Positions 54,109 through 62,532 are shown, numbered from the stretch's first letter. The stretch: DNA of 64,000 nucleotides from Actinoplanes siamensis (GCF_016862395.1 NZ_BOMW01000058.1:22954-86953); one strand, 5' to 3'. A program made the numbers and translations. The notes: a model not told the origin generated them from the sequence alone.

Positions 54109-54535
54109 GTCAATGACCTTCGTAGCGGTGAGACCAGGTGTGCAGGGGGTTCATGGAGTAACGGGAGTACTAGGCGTACAGGGGTACTGGGGGTTCCTTC
54201 CTTATACCTTTCCCATACAACCGCTCGCCCATACCGCTCCAAACGGCTTACTCCCACCGAGGCAAGCTACCACTCTCACCGCTAATGCCGAAGACCTATA
54301 CTGCTGCAAGCAGCTTCTTTTACCGTAGCAAGCCATGACTTTCACCGTCGCTAAGGTTATACAAGGCGTTTTGAGCTGCGGTTTTCTCATGTCAAGCTTT
54401 GATCAGCAAGGAGGCGCGGCTCTCCGGAAAGGAGAGTTCCGAGAGGGGCGCGGCGCCGAGAGGGTGGACAGCCGGTGCAACGGCTGTCCACCCGATGCCC
54501 CGATTTGACCGCGTTAGGCCAGGTGGGACAAGCCC
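54109..54535. other. AT-rich non-coding stretch
   Basis: No gene is recognised in 427 bp. The part from 54180 to 54400 is the most AT-rich in the island and probably carries the promoter of the leftward gene at 54108. A small hairpin (CTCTCC-GGAAA-GGAGAG) lies near 54419. Confidence 0.35.
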
Positions 54536-54706
54536 ATGGTAAGAGAACCAGTGAGTCCTGAGGGCTCCAGTAGTCACGATGGTGCGGGTGGCCGCTGCTC
54601 CTGCGGTCGCCGTTCGGCGATCATCTCGGCGTGGGTGATCGGGGGTGCGGCAGTTCTTCAGGCCGCCTCGCAGATCATCGAGGCGGTGGTCACGATCATG
54701 AACTAG
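54536..54706 (+). CDS. Small membrane protein
   Basis: A 56-residue frame: a polar N-terminus, RCSCGRRS with two Cys, then a hydrophobic helix (AIISAWVIGGAAVLQAASQIIEAVVTIMN) running to the stop. GGTGGGA lies about 9 nt before the ATG. It is probably a real short membrane protein of the element, but the assignment rests on composition only. Confidence 0.45.
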   Translation: MVREPVSPEGSSSHDGAGGRCSCGRRSAIISAWVIGGAAVLQAASQIIEAVVTIMN

Positions 54707-55117
54707 ACCAGCATCCCGGCGGCTGGTCGTGAGTTCTGTCCTCACGGCCAGCCGTACCGGCCGGCCGGGGTCATCTCAACGGGCGGCGCGATGCCTCAGG
54801 CCCTGCAACACACCTGCCATTAGGCGGGCGGACGTGTCATGCAGAGCTAAGTACGCCCTCAAGGATGCGGGCCGAGTGCTGGCCGAAGCCGAGCACGCAC
54901 CGCTGATTCCGCCCTGCTTAGCCTCTGGTCAAGGACCTGCCGTCCCGTTTGCCGGTGTCGCCCTCCGGGGGCGATAGCCGCGCACCGGCCTTGCTTGCCA
55001 ATGCGCCGGTGCCGTGCCATTGGCGTGCCATTGAGCCCGGCCGCATGAGGTCACTCCAGGCCGCTCTACGCCTCTGTGAGGTGGCGTCGACTGAGCTGAC
55101 CAAGTCGCCTTGTACGG
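54707..55117. other. Island right end, no gene; arm-type repeats
   Basis: No convincing gene is seen. CGTGCCATT occurs twice, 11 bp apart (55013-55021 and 55024-55032), mirroring the copy at the left end. Related CCATTAG motifs lie outside attR near 55238-55253. An integrase gene would be expected here or at the left end but is missing. Confidence 0.5.
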
Positions 55118-55166
55118 TTCCCAAGCTGACAGCGCGGGTTCGATTCCCGTCACCCGCTCCACGTGC
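55118..55166 (+). repeat. attR: 49-bp tRNA-Gly 3'-end repeat
   Basis: A perfect copy of 48654-48702. It holds only the anticodon-loop-to-CCA part, so it is not a tRNA gene. Confidence 0.93.
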
Positions 55167-55167
55167 A

Positions 55168-55206
55168 GAAGCCCTGGTCAGGACCGGATGGTCTGGCCAG
55201 GGCTTC
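55168..55206 (+). repeat. tRNA-Gly terminator, copy 2
   Basis: GAAGCCCTGG / CCAGGGCTTC with a loop similar but not identical to copy 1. The homology with the left end therefore extends past attR for about 45 bp, with mismatches. Confidence 0.7.
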
Positions 55207-55597
55207 CGTGGTTCCAGGGCATGCTGAACCAGGGACGGCCCATTAGCCGCCATTAGGGCCATGTCATCTAGCTTGACGCTCTCGTTCACGAGCATGCCGA
55301 GCCTCCACGTATCACTGAAGCCCACGATGTATGTCACGCCTAGCTTGAGGCGAATTCCCTCGTCAGGCCCGATGGTCCCGCCAGGGCTTCCGTGGTTGCA
55401 GGCCCCGCCGGTCAGGTACGGGCCATCAGTTCGCCTCGGCAACCGGTCGATCACCCCCGCCACCAGCCACCCAGACTCGCCCGGAATGTCCTGGTAGGGC
55501 TCCGTAGACATGCCCGGGGTGGCGCTCCCAAGCGGCCGGAGCCGGGCCGGCCCCCGGGGCATTCGCGATGTGCGGCCGCCGGGGTCGCCCGCGCCGG
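55207..55597. other. Remnant region beyond attR with third terminator copy
   Basis: A third partial copy of the tRNA terminator (55362-55399, about 33 of 37 positions like copy 1) lies here. A minus-strand frame from ATG 55511 (MSTEPYQDIPGESGWLVAGV ... GVTYIVGFSDTWRLGMLVNESVKLDDMALMA) looks partly coding but runs through attR into the island. It may be a truncated gene. The region suggests an older insertion next to the present island. Confidence 0.4.
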
Positions 55598-56455
55598 CTA
55601 CGCGCCGATGTCCAGGAACACGTTGTCGATCTCGCCGGCGAACTGGTCGTTGCCGTAGCCGAGGCCCTTGCCGCCGACCCGCAACGGTTCCGCGTTCGCG
55701 ACGGAGAGGTTCGGCGGCACCGCCACCGACGCGTACGGCACGCCGTCCACCAGCATGGTCAGCCTGTTCTCGGTGCGATTGCACTCCAGGTCGTGCCAGC
55801 TCCCGTCGGCCACGTCGATCCGCGGCTCGGCGCGGTAGATGCCCGCCCGGTTACCGGCGATCACGCAGCTCGGATGCCCCTGCCGGTGGTCGACCTGCAG
55901 CTTGAACTGGCTGACCCCGCCGACCGAGTAGCCCTTCTGCACCACGTTGGCGCCGTCCGCGAGGTCGCCGTGGGTCATCAGCACCGACGCGCCGTACCGT
56001 AGCGGCCGGCGGCCCGGGTTCAGCGTGTCGTCGCGCTGGCCCTCCAGGATCGCCCGCGGGCAGTCCTTCTCCCTCGGCAGCGTGCACCGGTCGGGGTAGG
56101 CGACCGCCAGCCCGGTGCCCTCCGGTACGAGCCGCAGCGCCCCGCCGTTCTGCCCGAGTGGCCGCAGCTCGTGCCGGCCGCCGGTGTCCTGGATCGGTTT
56201 GCCGACGCCGCCGTCGAAGTCGTACCGCAGGGACACCGGCTCGCTGGCGATCTGGACCCGGCGCAGGTTCGCCGGAGCCGCGAACCGGGTCGAGTTGGGG
56301 ACCACTCCGCCCGTGGGCGGCGGCAGCAGGTGGTACGCGGGCTCGGCGCCGGGAGGTGCGCTGACGGGACGGGGGGTCAGGAGGAACAGGGAGCCCAGGG
56401 CCAGCATCGCTGACAGGGCACCGATCGAGACGACACGCCGCCGGGAGTGAGGCAT
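55598..56455 (-). CDS. Exported LamG/ConA-like domain protein
   Basis: A 285-residue protein with a basic N-terminus and a signal peptide or anchor (MPHSRRRVVSIGALSAMLALGSLFLLTP), then a concanavalin-like (LamG) beta-sandwich: LRYDFDGGVGKPIQDTGGRHELRP ... GASVLMTHGD ... DGSWHDLECNRTENRLTMLVDGVPYASVAVPPNLSVANAEPLRVGGKG ... FAGEIDNVFLDIGA. Two Cys pairs may form disulfides. It probably binds a surface glycan, which is inferred from the fold. No good Shine-Dalgarno precedes ATG 56455. Confidence 0.82.
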   Translation of the reverse strand: MPHSRRRVVSIGALSAMLALGSLFLLTPRPVSAPPGAEPAYHLLPPPTGGVVPNSTRFAAPANLRRVQIASEPVSLRYDFDGGVGKPIQDTGGRHELRPLGQNGGALRLVPEGTGLAVAYPDRCTLPREKDCPRAILEGQRDDTLNPGRRPLRYGASVLMTHGDLADGANVVQKGYSVGGVSQFKLQVDHRQGHPSCVIAGNRAGIYRAEPRIDVADGSWHDLECNRTENRLTMLVDGVPYASVAVPPNLSVANAEPLRVGGKGLGYGNDQFAGEIDNVFLDIGA

Positions 56456-56586
56456 GGGGTTATTGTCCGCATTGTCACTTGATACCCCGGTCGAAACTCC
56501 GGACGGCTTGCGAACCACTCGTACGTGTTAGCCCGAACTGCCGAACCCGAAAGGCCCAGCCACTGTCTCTCGCAAAAGCACCAGGA

Positions 56587-57630
56587 TCAGCGCGTCCGGG
56601 CGGCCGCCGTCTGCGTGGCGTGCGCCGGCTCGCCCACCACCGCGTGCAGCACGTCGTCCAGCGTGATCACCCCGAGCGGCCGCCGCCCATCGCTGACCAG
56701 GACGATGTGCAGCCGGTCGCGCCGCATGGTGAGCAGCAGGTCGGCCAGGCTCCGCTCCGGTGACACCACCGCGAGCGGCCGGATGACCTCCGCCGGGATC
56801 GGCAGGCGGCGCTGCGCGCCGGAATACCCGAGAACATCCTTGACGTGGACGAACCCGAGCACCCGCCGGGTGTCCCGCTGCACCACCGGGAACCGCGAGC
56901 GCCCGCTGCGGGTCGCCACCGTCTCCAGCGTCGCCGGCGACACGTCGGCCGCCACCGTCGTCACCCGCGACCAGGGCAGCAGGGTGTCCGCCGCGGTCCG
57001 GCTGTTCAGCCCGAGCGCCGCGTGGATCCGCGCGTACTGTTCCGAGCCGAGCAGTCCCTCGCTGCGCGCCTGGGTGACCATCCCGGCCAGCTCCTCGGCG
57101 GTGAAGACGGTCTTGACCGCGTCGGTCGCCTCGATCTTCCACAGCCGCAGCACCGTCCGGGACGCCCAGCGCATGGCGACCAGCAGCGGCTTGGTGGCGG
57201 TACAGAAAGCCAGCATGAACGGGCCCAGGATCAGCGCGGACCGTTCCGGCCCGGCCAGCGTGATGTTCTTCGGCACCATCTCGCCGATCACCGTGTGCAG
57301 GAAGACCACGACCATCAGGGCCAGCACGAAGGCGACCGGGTGCACCGCGTTCTCCGGCAGCCCGGCCGCGTGGAACGGGTCCTCCAGCAGATGGGCCAGG
57401 GCGGGCTCGGCGATCGCGCCGAGCGCCAGGGAGCAGATCGTGATGCCGAGCTGGGCGCCGGCGATCATCAGCGGGATCTGGTTCATCGCGGACAGCGCCC
57501 AGCGGGCGGCCTGCGACGTGGCGGCGAGCGGTTCCAGCGCGGTCCGCCGGGAGGCGATCAGCGCGAACTCGCCGCCCACGAAGATCCCGTTGCCGAGCAG
57601 CAGGACCACCGTGACGATCAGGTTAGTCAT
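56587..57630 (-). CDS. CNNM/HlyC-type membrane protein without CorC domain
   Basis: A 347-residue protein: a DUF21/CNNM transmembrane domain (four helices; GGEFALIASRRTALEPLA, GAQLGITICSLALGAIAEPAL, GEMVPKNITLAGPE) and a tandem CBS pair (LLPWSRVTTV ... RFPVVQRDTRRVLGFVHVKDVLG ... LHIVLVSDGRRPLGVITLDDVL). The C-terminal CorC_HlyC domain of the next gene is absent. Relatives are implicated in Mg2+ or other cation transport. It starts 8 bp inside the upstream paralogue. Confidence 0.9.
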   Translation of the reverse strand: MTNLIVTVVLLLGNGIFVGGEFALIASRRTALEPLAATSQAARWALSAMNQIPLMIAGAQLGITICSLALGAIAEPALAHLLEDPFHAAGLPENAVHPVAFVLALMVVVFLHTVIGEMVPKNITLAGPERSALILGPFMLAFCTATKPLLVAMRWASRTVLRLWKIEATDAVKTVFTAEELAGMVTQARSEGLLGSEQYARIHAALGLNSRTAADTLLPWSRVTTVAADVSPATLETVATRSGRSRFPVVQRDTRRVLGFVHVKDVLGYSGAQRRLPIPAEVIRPLAVVSPERSLADLLLTMRRDRLHIVLVSDGRRPLGVITLDDVLHAVVGEPAHATQTAAARTR

Positions 57631-58960
57631 CGGCCGGCTCCTCCGGCGGGGCCACCACCCGGACCTGCTCGATCCGGTGCCGGTCCACCTCCATCACGGT
57701 GAACTCCCACCCGTGCTCCTCCAGCGACTCACCGACCACCGGGATGTGGCCGAGCCGGGCCAGCAGGAAGCCGGCCAGCGTCTCGTACGGCCCCTCGGGC
57801 AGCGCGAACCCGGTCTGCTCGAGCACCTCGTCCTCCCGCAGGAGCCCGTCGGCCAGGAACGTCTTCTCCCCGCCCGGGGCGGTCAGCTCAGCGGTGCCGG
57901 TCTCGCTCAGCTCGGTGTCGTACTCGTCGGCGATCTCACCGACCAGCTCTTCGATCAGGTCCTCGACGGTGACCACGCCGTCGGTGCCGCCGTACTCGTC
58001 GACCACGATGGCCAGGTCGGCGTCGGCGGCCCGCAGCGCGGCCAGCACCTTGTCCAGGCCGAGGCTCTCCGGGACGAACACCGGCTCCCGGGCCAGCGCG
58101 GACACCCTGGTCACGGCGCGGCGCTCGGGCGGCACGCCGAGCGCGTCGTTCACCCCGGCCACGCCGGTGACGGCGTCCAGGGTGTTCTCGTACACCGGAA
58201 ATCGGGTGTGCCCGGTCCGCCGGGCCACCGTGATCAGGTCGGCGACGCTGGCCGTGGTCTTGATCCCGACCACGTCGACCCGGGGCGTCATCGCCTTGGC
58301 CGCGCGTTTCTCGCCGAACCGGATGGTGCGGCGCATCAGCGTCGCGGTCTCCGCCGGCAGCGCGCCGGCCCGGGCGCTGATCGCGGCGAGCAGGCCCAGC
58401 TCCTCCGGCGAGCGGGCGCTGGCCAGCTCCTCCTGCGGCTCGATGCCGATCCGCCGGACCAGCCAGTTGGCCGTCCCGTTGAGCGCGGCGATCATCCACT
58501 TGAAGAGTCGGGAGAACCCGCGCAGCGGGGCCGCGGTGGTCAGCGCGATGCCCATCGGGCGGGCCAGCGCCGCGTTCTTCGGCACCAGCTCGCCGAAGAG
58601 CATCGAGAGCAGGGTCGCCACCACCAGCGCGAGCACATGCGTGATCGTCTCGGTGGCGGACCCGGCCACCGGCTCGACCACCGGCGTGATCAGCCGGGAC
58701 AGGGCCGGCTCGGCCAGGTACCCGGTGAGCAGTGCGGTCAGTGTGATGCCGAGCTGGGCGCCGGAGAGCTGGAAGGAGAGCTCGTGCAGCGCGTTACGGA
58801 CCGTCTTGGCCCGGCGGTCACCCGCGGTGGCGCGCTGATCGATTTCCGCCCGGTCGACAGTGACCAACCCGAACTCGGCGGCCACGAAAAACGCGTTGCC
58901 CACCGTCAGCAGCGCGAACGCCACCAGCGGGAGCACCGCGGTCAGGAGCAGGCCGTCCAT
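57623..58960 (-). CDS. CNNM/HlyC-type membrane protein with CorC domain
   Basis: A 445-residue protein with a DUF21 transmembrane domain (AFFVAAEFGLVTVDRAEIDQRA, GAQLGITLTALLTGYLAEPALSRL, GELVPKNAALARPMGIAL), a CBS pair (RFPVYENTLDAVTGVAGVNDAL ... LAIVVDEYGGTDGVVTVEDLIEELVGEI) and a complete CorC_HlyC domain at the C-terminus. The ATG at 58960 follows CGAGGTGAAGCG. It overlaps its shorter paralogue by 8 bp; the two probably form a heteromeric transporter or regulator of divalent cations (inference). Confidence 0.92.
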   Translation of the reverse strand: MDGLLLTAVLPLVAFALLTVGNAFFVAAEFGLVTVDRAEIDQRATAGDRRAKTVRNALHELSFQLSGAQLGITLTALLTGYLAEPALSRLITPVVEPVAGSATETITHVLALVVATLLSMLFGELVPKNAALARPMGIALTTAAPLRGFSRLFKWMIAALNGTANWLVRRIGIEPQEELASARSPEELGLLAAISARAGALPAETATLMRRTIRFGEKRAAKAMTPRVDVVGIKTTASVADLITVARRTGHTRFPVYENTLDAVTGVAGVNDALGVPPERRAVTRVSALAREPVFVPESLGLDKVLAALRAADADLAIVVDEYGGTDGVVTVEDLIEELVGEIADEYDTELSETGTAELTAPGGEKTFLADGLLREDEVLEQTGFALPEGPYETLAGFLLARLGHIPVVGESLEEHGWEFTVMEVDRHRIEQVRVVAPPEEPADD

Positions 58961-59046
58961 GATCGCTTCACCTCGGCCCTCATTCTGCCGGACCGGGACC
59001 ATCCGGTACCAACCGTGGGGGTGACAAGCACGATTACCGTCGAGTC

Positions 59047-59709
59047 ATGAACCTGCTCGAAGAGCTCACCCTCCTCGCACACGACCAGCTCGGCCGGCGG
59101 GTCATCGACAACACCCGGATCGATCACGGACTGGGTGGGGCGCTGCTGCTGGAGCTGGTCCTGGCCGAGCGGATCGACGTGGCCGACCGGCGGGTGGTGA
59201 CCCGGGGCGACGGCCCGCTCGGCGACGCGCTGCTCGACGAGGCCCTGGACCGGATCGCCGCCGACCGGCGATCCCGCAAGCCGGTGGACTGGGTGAAGAG
59301 GTTGGCCAAGGGCGCCCGGCACCGGGTGATCGAGCGCCTGGTCGCGGCCGGCGCGCTGCGCGTCGAGCGCACTCCGGTGCTCGGCATCTTCAGCCGGACC
59401 AGGTATCCGGGCGCCCACGGGGCCGAGCCGGCGGCCCGAGCGGAGGCTCGGGAGCGGCTCCGCGGGGCGATCCTCGGGAGCGGGCCGGTGCTGCCCCGTA
59501 CCGCCGCGCTCTGTGCCCTGGTCGCCGCGACCGAGCTGGACCGCAAGCTCTTCGCGGACCTGGACCGGAAGCTGGTCCGGGCCCGGCTCAAGGAGATCGG
59601 GCAGGGCGAGTGGGCAGCCGCCGCGGTACGCAAGGCGATCCAGGACGTCCAGGCCGCGATCATGGCGGGCGCGGTGGTGGCGAGCACGGCGGCCGCGGTC
59701 AGCTCCTGA
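59047..59709 (+). CDS. GOLPH3/VPS74 (GPP34) family protein
   Basis: A 220-residue helical protein of the GPP34 family: LLEELTLLAHDQLGRR, ALLLELVLAERIDV, WVKRLAKGARHRVIERLVAAGAL, FSRTRYP and a C-terminal VRKAIQDVQAAIMAG. Eukaryotic members bind PI4P on the Golgi; the bacterial role is unknown. TACCGT stands 6 nt before the ATG, so the transcript is probably leaderless. A hairpin follows and the gene converges on etfD. Confidence 0.88.
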   Translation: MNLLEELTLLAHDQLGRRVIDNTRIDHGLGGALLLELVLAERIDVADRRVVTRGDGPLGDALLDEALDRIAADRRSRKPVDWVKRLAKGARHRVIERLVAAGALRVERTPVLGIFSRTRYPGAHGAEPAARAEARERLRGAILGSGPVLPRTAALCALVAATELDRKLFADLDRKLVRARLKEIGQGEWAAAAVRKAIQDVQAAIMAGAVVASTAAAVSS

Positions 59710-59726
59710 GCGGGGCGAGCACGGGG

Positions 59727-59758
59727 ACGGCCGGCCTCCGTGGTGGGAGACCGGCCGT
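59727..59758. terminator. Bidirectional terminator
   Basis: ACGGCCGG / CCGGCCGT with a further 4 bp inside after one mismatch, followed by TTTCACGT, between convergent genes. Confidence 0.65.
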
Positions 59759-59773
59759 TTCACGTGAATCAGA

Positions 59774-61915
59774 TCAGGCGTCCTGCTTGAGCGAGCGGAG
59801 CAGGACGGTGGCGACGTCGATCACCTCGACCTCGTCCTGCTTGCCCTTGCCGGTCACCCCGTCGCCGATCATCGTGTAGCAGAACGGGCAGCCCACCGCG
59901 ATTGTCTTCGCGCCGGTGGCCAGGGCCTCCTCGGTGCGCTCGACGTTGATCCGCTTGCCGATCCGCTCCTCCATCCACATCCGGGCGCCGCCGGCGCCGC
60001 AGCAGAAGGAGCGCTCCTGGTTGCGGGGCATCTCCTGGAGGCCGCCGGCCACCGAGGAGCCGAGCACCTCGCGGGGCGCGTCGAAGACCCGGTTGTGCCG
60101 GCCCAGGTAGCACGGGTCGTGGTAGGTGACCCCGCCGTCGACCGGCTGGACCGGGGTGAGCTTCCCGGTGGCCACCAGGTGGGCCAGCAGCTGCGTGTGG
60201 TGCACCACCTCGACCTTGAGACCGAGCTGCTCGTACTCGTTGCCCAGGGTGTTGAAGCAGTGCGGGCAGGTCGCGACGATCTTCTTGACCCCGGCCTCCT
60301 GCAGCGTCTCCACGTTCTGCTGGGCCAGCATCTGGAAGATGAACTCGTTGCCGATCCGCCGCGCCGGGTCGCCGGAGCAGGTCTCCCCCTCGCCCAGGAT
60401 CGCGTAGTCGACCCCGGCCTCGTGCAGCAGCGTCGCTACCGCGCGGGTGGTCTTCTTGGCCCGGTCCTCGAACGCGCCAGCGCAGCCGACCCAGAACAGG
60501 TACTCGAAGTCCTCGACCTCGCCGACCCGCGGCACCTCGAAGTCCAGTCCCTTGGTCCAGTCTTCGCGGGTGTTCTGCGGGGCACCCCACGGGTTGCCCT
60601 TGTTCTCCAGGTTGCGCAGCATGACACCGGCCTCGCTCGGGAACGAGGACTCGATCAGCACCTGGTAGCGCCGCATGTCGACGATGTGGTCGATGTGCTC
60701 GATGTCCACCGGGCACTGCTCGACGCAGGCGCCGCAGGTGGTGCAGGACCAGAGCACGTCCGGGTCGATCACGCCGTTCTCGTCGACGCCGCCGACCAGC
60801 GGCCGGTTGCCCTCGGCGAGCGACAGCACGTCCAGGTGCGCCAGCTGCGCCTCGGTGGCCTTCTCCTCGCCGGTCAGGTCCTTGCCGCCGCCGGCCAGCA
60901 GGTACGGCGCCTTGGCGTACGCGTGGTCGCGCAGCGAGAGGACGAGCAGCTTGGGGGAGAGCGGCTTGGCGGTGTTCCACGCCGGGCACTGCGACTGGCA
61001 GCGGCCGCACTCGGTGCAGGTGGAGAAGTCGAGCAGGCCCTTCCAGGTGAACTGCTCGACCTGGGAGACGCCGAACAGGTCCTTCTCCGGGTCCGCCTCC
61101 TCGAAGTCCAGCGGCTTGCCCTCGCTCATCATCGGCTTGAGCGCGCCCAGACCGGAACCTGCCGGCTTCTCCGGGCTGCGCTTGAAGAAGATGTTGAAGA
61201 ACGCCAGGAAGCGGTGCCAGGCCACGCCCATCGTCGGGTTCAACGAGATGGTGATCAGCCAGCCCATCGAGATGAGCAGCTTGACCAGGGCGACCCAGGT
61301 GGCGCCGTCCGTCCAGGCGGGCAGCGCGTTGCCGATGGCGTGCGAGAGCGGGGCCGCCCAGACCGGGTACGGGAAGTGGTCGTTGGCGACCTTGAAGCCG
61401 CGGATCAGGAACCCGCAGATCAGCACGCCGACGATGATCGCCTCGACGAAGTAGCCCTGCCACATGGTGGAGCCGAGGAACCGGCTGCGCTTCTTGCTGC
61501 CCGGCTTGTCCGCCTGGCGCCGGTAGATCAGGTACAGGATCCCGGCGAGGCCGAGGATGCCGAACCACTCGGTGACGAACCCGAAGATCGACCAGTGGCC
61601 GATCAGCGGCAGCTCGCCCTCCGGCGTGACGACCTCGAAATACGCCTCCAGCACCAGCAGCGACAGGATGATGAAGGAGAACATGACGAACCAGTGGGCC
61701 GCGCCGATCGCGGACCACTTGAGCATCCGGGTGTGCCCCACCGACTCCTTGAGCAGGGTCGTGGTGCGGGTTGCCTTGTCGGTGAACCGCTCCGGCGCGG
61801 GCTGGCCCTGCCGGATCACCGCGGTGATCGTGAGGACGGCCCGGACCGCCAGCGCGACGGCCACCACCGTGACCGCCCCCGCTAAGACGGTGGCGATGAT
61901 CTGCGCGATGCCCAT
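59774..61915 (-). CDS. etfD: Membrane Fe-S oxidoreductase, EtfD-like (ETF:quinone reductase)
   Basis: A 713-residue protein: five N-terminal transmembrane helices, two 4Fe-4S clusters (CTECGRCQSQCP and CTTCGACVEQCP) and two CCG domains (CSGDPARR..., ATCPHCFNTLGNEY; DPCYLGRHNRVFDAPREVL, CCGAGGARMW). This matches mycobacterial EtfD and Bacillus FadF, which pass electrons from acyl-CoA dehydrogenases via ETF to the quinone pool. The ATG at 61915 follows GAGGAGG. The dyad 40 bp upstream matches the fadE operator, linking the two functionally. Confidence 0.9.
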   Translation of the reverse strand: MGIAQIIATVLAGAVTVVAVALAVRAVLTITAVIRQGQPAPERFTDKATRTTTLLKESVGHTRMLKWSAIGAAHWFVMFSFIILSLLVLEAYFEVVTPEGELPLIGHWSIFGFVTEWFGILGLAGILYLIYRRQADKPGSKKRSRFLGSTMWQGYFVEAIIVGVLICGFLIRGFKVANDHFPYPVWAAPLSHAIGNALPAWTDGATWVALVKLLISMGWLITISLNPTMGVAWHRFLAFFNIFFKRSPEKPAGSGLGALKPMMSEGKPLDFEEADPEKDLFGVSQVEQFTWKGLLDFSTCTECGRCQSQCPAWNTAKPLSPKLLVLSLRDHAYAKAPYLLAGGGKDLTGEEKATEAQLAHLDVLSLAEGNRPLVGGVDENGVIDPDVLWSCTTCGACVEQCPVDIEHIDHIVDMRRYQVLIESSFPSEAGVMLRNLENKGNPWGAPQNTREDWTKGLDFEVPRVGEVEDFEYLFWVGCAGAFEDRAKKTTRAVATLLHEAGVDYAILGEGETCSGDPARRIGNEFIFQMLAQQNVETLQEAGVKKIVATCPHCFNTLGNEYEQLGLKVEVVHHTQLLAHLVATGKLTPVQPVDGGVTYHDPCYLGRHNRVFDAPREVLGSSVAGGLQEMPRNQERSFCCGAGGARMWMEERIGKRINVERTEEALATGAKTIAVGCPFCYTMIGDGVTGKGKQDEVEVIDVATVLLRSLKQDA

Positions 61916-61954
61916 CAGCGTTGTGCCTCCTCGGTCGGCTGGGCGCCAGCCTAT

Positions 61955-61970
61955 GTTACCCATGAGTAAT
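61955..61970. promoter_or_regulatory. Operator of etfD (shared with fadE)
   Basis: GTTACCCATGAGTAAT, TTAC and GTAA arms around a 6-bp centre, 40 bp upstream of the etfD start. It differs from the fadE dyad only at three positions. Confidence 0.65.
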
Positions 61971-62018
61971 AGGCCGGTGCGGACCGCAGGTCAAGGACTC
62001 ACGGCCCCTCAGCCGAAA

Positions 62019-62045
62019 GCGCACCCCACGCCGAGCGGGGTGCGC
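62019..62045 (-). terminator. Hairpin downstream of crgA
   Basis: A perfect 9-bp stem (GCGCACCCC / GGGGTGCGC) with a 9-nt loop, 51 bp beyond the crgA stop on the minus strand. Confidence 0.6.
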
Positions 62046-62095
62046 CTGGTCTATCTGAAATATCCCACGTATCCGCAGCAAGCGGACACGGTGTC

Positions 62096-62359
62096 TCAGC
62101 GCCAGCGCGAGAGAATGCCCAGCGACGCCACCATGCAACCGAAGCCGACCGCGAGGTTCCAGTACCGCCAGCTCTCCACCGGCCACTGCTGCGAGGACAG
62201 GTAGTAGACGACGAGCCAGGCGATGCCGACGACGATCAGGATGACCGCGGTGGCCGGCAACCACGCCGGACTGGGCTTCTTGGAAGCCGCCGTGACCGCC
62301 GGGCGGATGTCGGACGGCGGGGTGTAGACCTTCTTCTTGCGAACCTGCGACTTGGGCAC
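62096..62359 (-). CDS. crgA: Cell division protein CrgA
   Basis: An 87-residue CrgA: a basic N-terminus (MPKSQVRKKKVYTPP), then two transmembrane helices (PAWLPATAVILIVVGIAWLVVYYLS and YWNLAVGFGCMVASLGILS). CrgA helps place and stabilise the FtsZ/PBP divisome in actinobacteria and inhibits Z-rings in Streptomyces aerial hyphae. The GTG at 62359 follows AGGAGAGCACC. It diverges from the DUF881 gene, an arrangement common near pknB in these genomes. Confidence 0.93.
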   Translation of the reverse strand: MPKSQVRKKKVYTPPSDIRPAVTAASKKPSPAWLPATAVILIVVGIAWLVVYYLSSQQWPVESWRYWNLAVGFGCMVASLGILSRWR

Positions 62360-62532
62360 GGTGCTCTCCTGTGGGCAACAAGTGGTGAACAACCACCGGT
62401 GAGCGGCTCCGGGGACTCCGAATGCTGCCCGTGGCGAATACTGTTCGCCAGCTAGCGTAATCAAGACGACGCGCACACAGGCACCCGCCGGGGCGAGAAA
62501 ATACCCGGCGTCCGCTCTTGAGGGAGGCTGGG

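Larger units (their letters stand above)
48654..55166. mobile_element. tRNA-Gly genomic island, probably a decayed integrative element
   Basis: A 6.5-kb segment flanked by perfect 49-bp direct repeats of the tRNA 3' end. Its composition is uneven: 51.2-54.4 kb is clearly more AT-rich, with A/T-ending codons unlike the host genes. It encodes regulators (XRE, short GntR), CutA, an HTH-ImmA/IrrE protease with partner, and several unknown genes. No integrase, excisionase, replication initiator or conjugation ATPase is recognisable, so it is either a remnant of an actinomycete integrative element or is mobilised in trans. Confidence 0.88.

Noticed and set aside
49087..54706. Prophage interpretation of the island
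   Set aside because: No structural, packaging, lysis or integrase genes are recognisable, and 6.5 kb is too small. A short integrative element or remnant fits better.
54392..54745. 117-codon minus-strand frame at the island right end
   Set aside because: No domain-like sequence and no ribosome site. It overlaps the more credible small membrane protein on the other strand.
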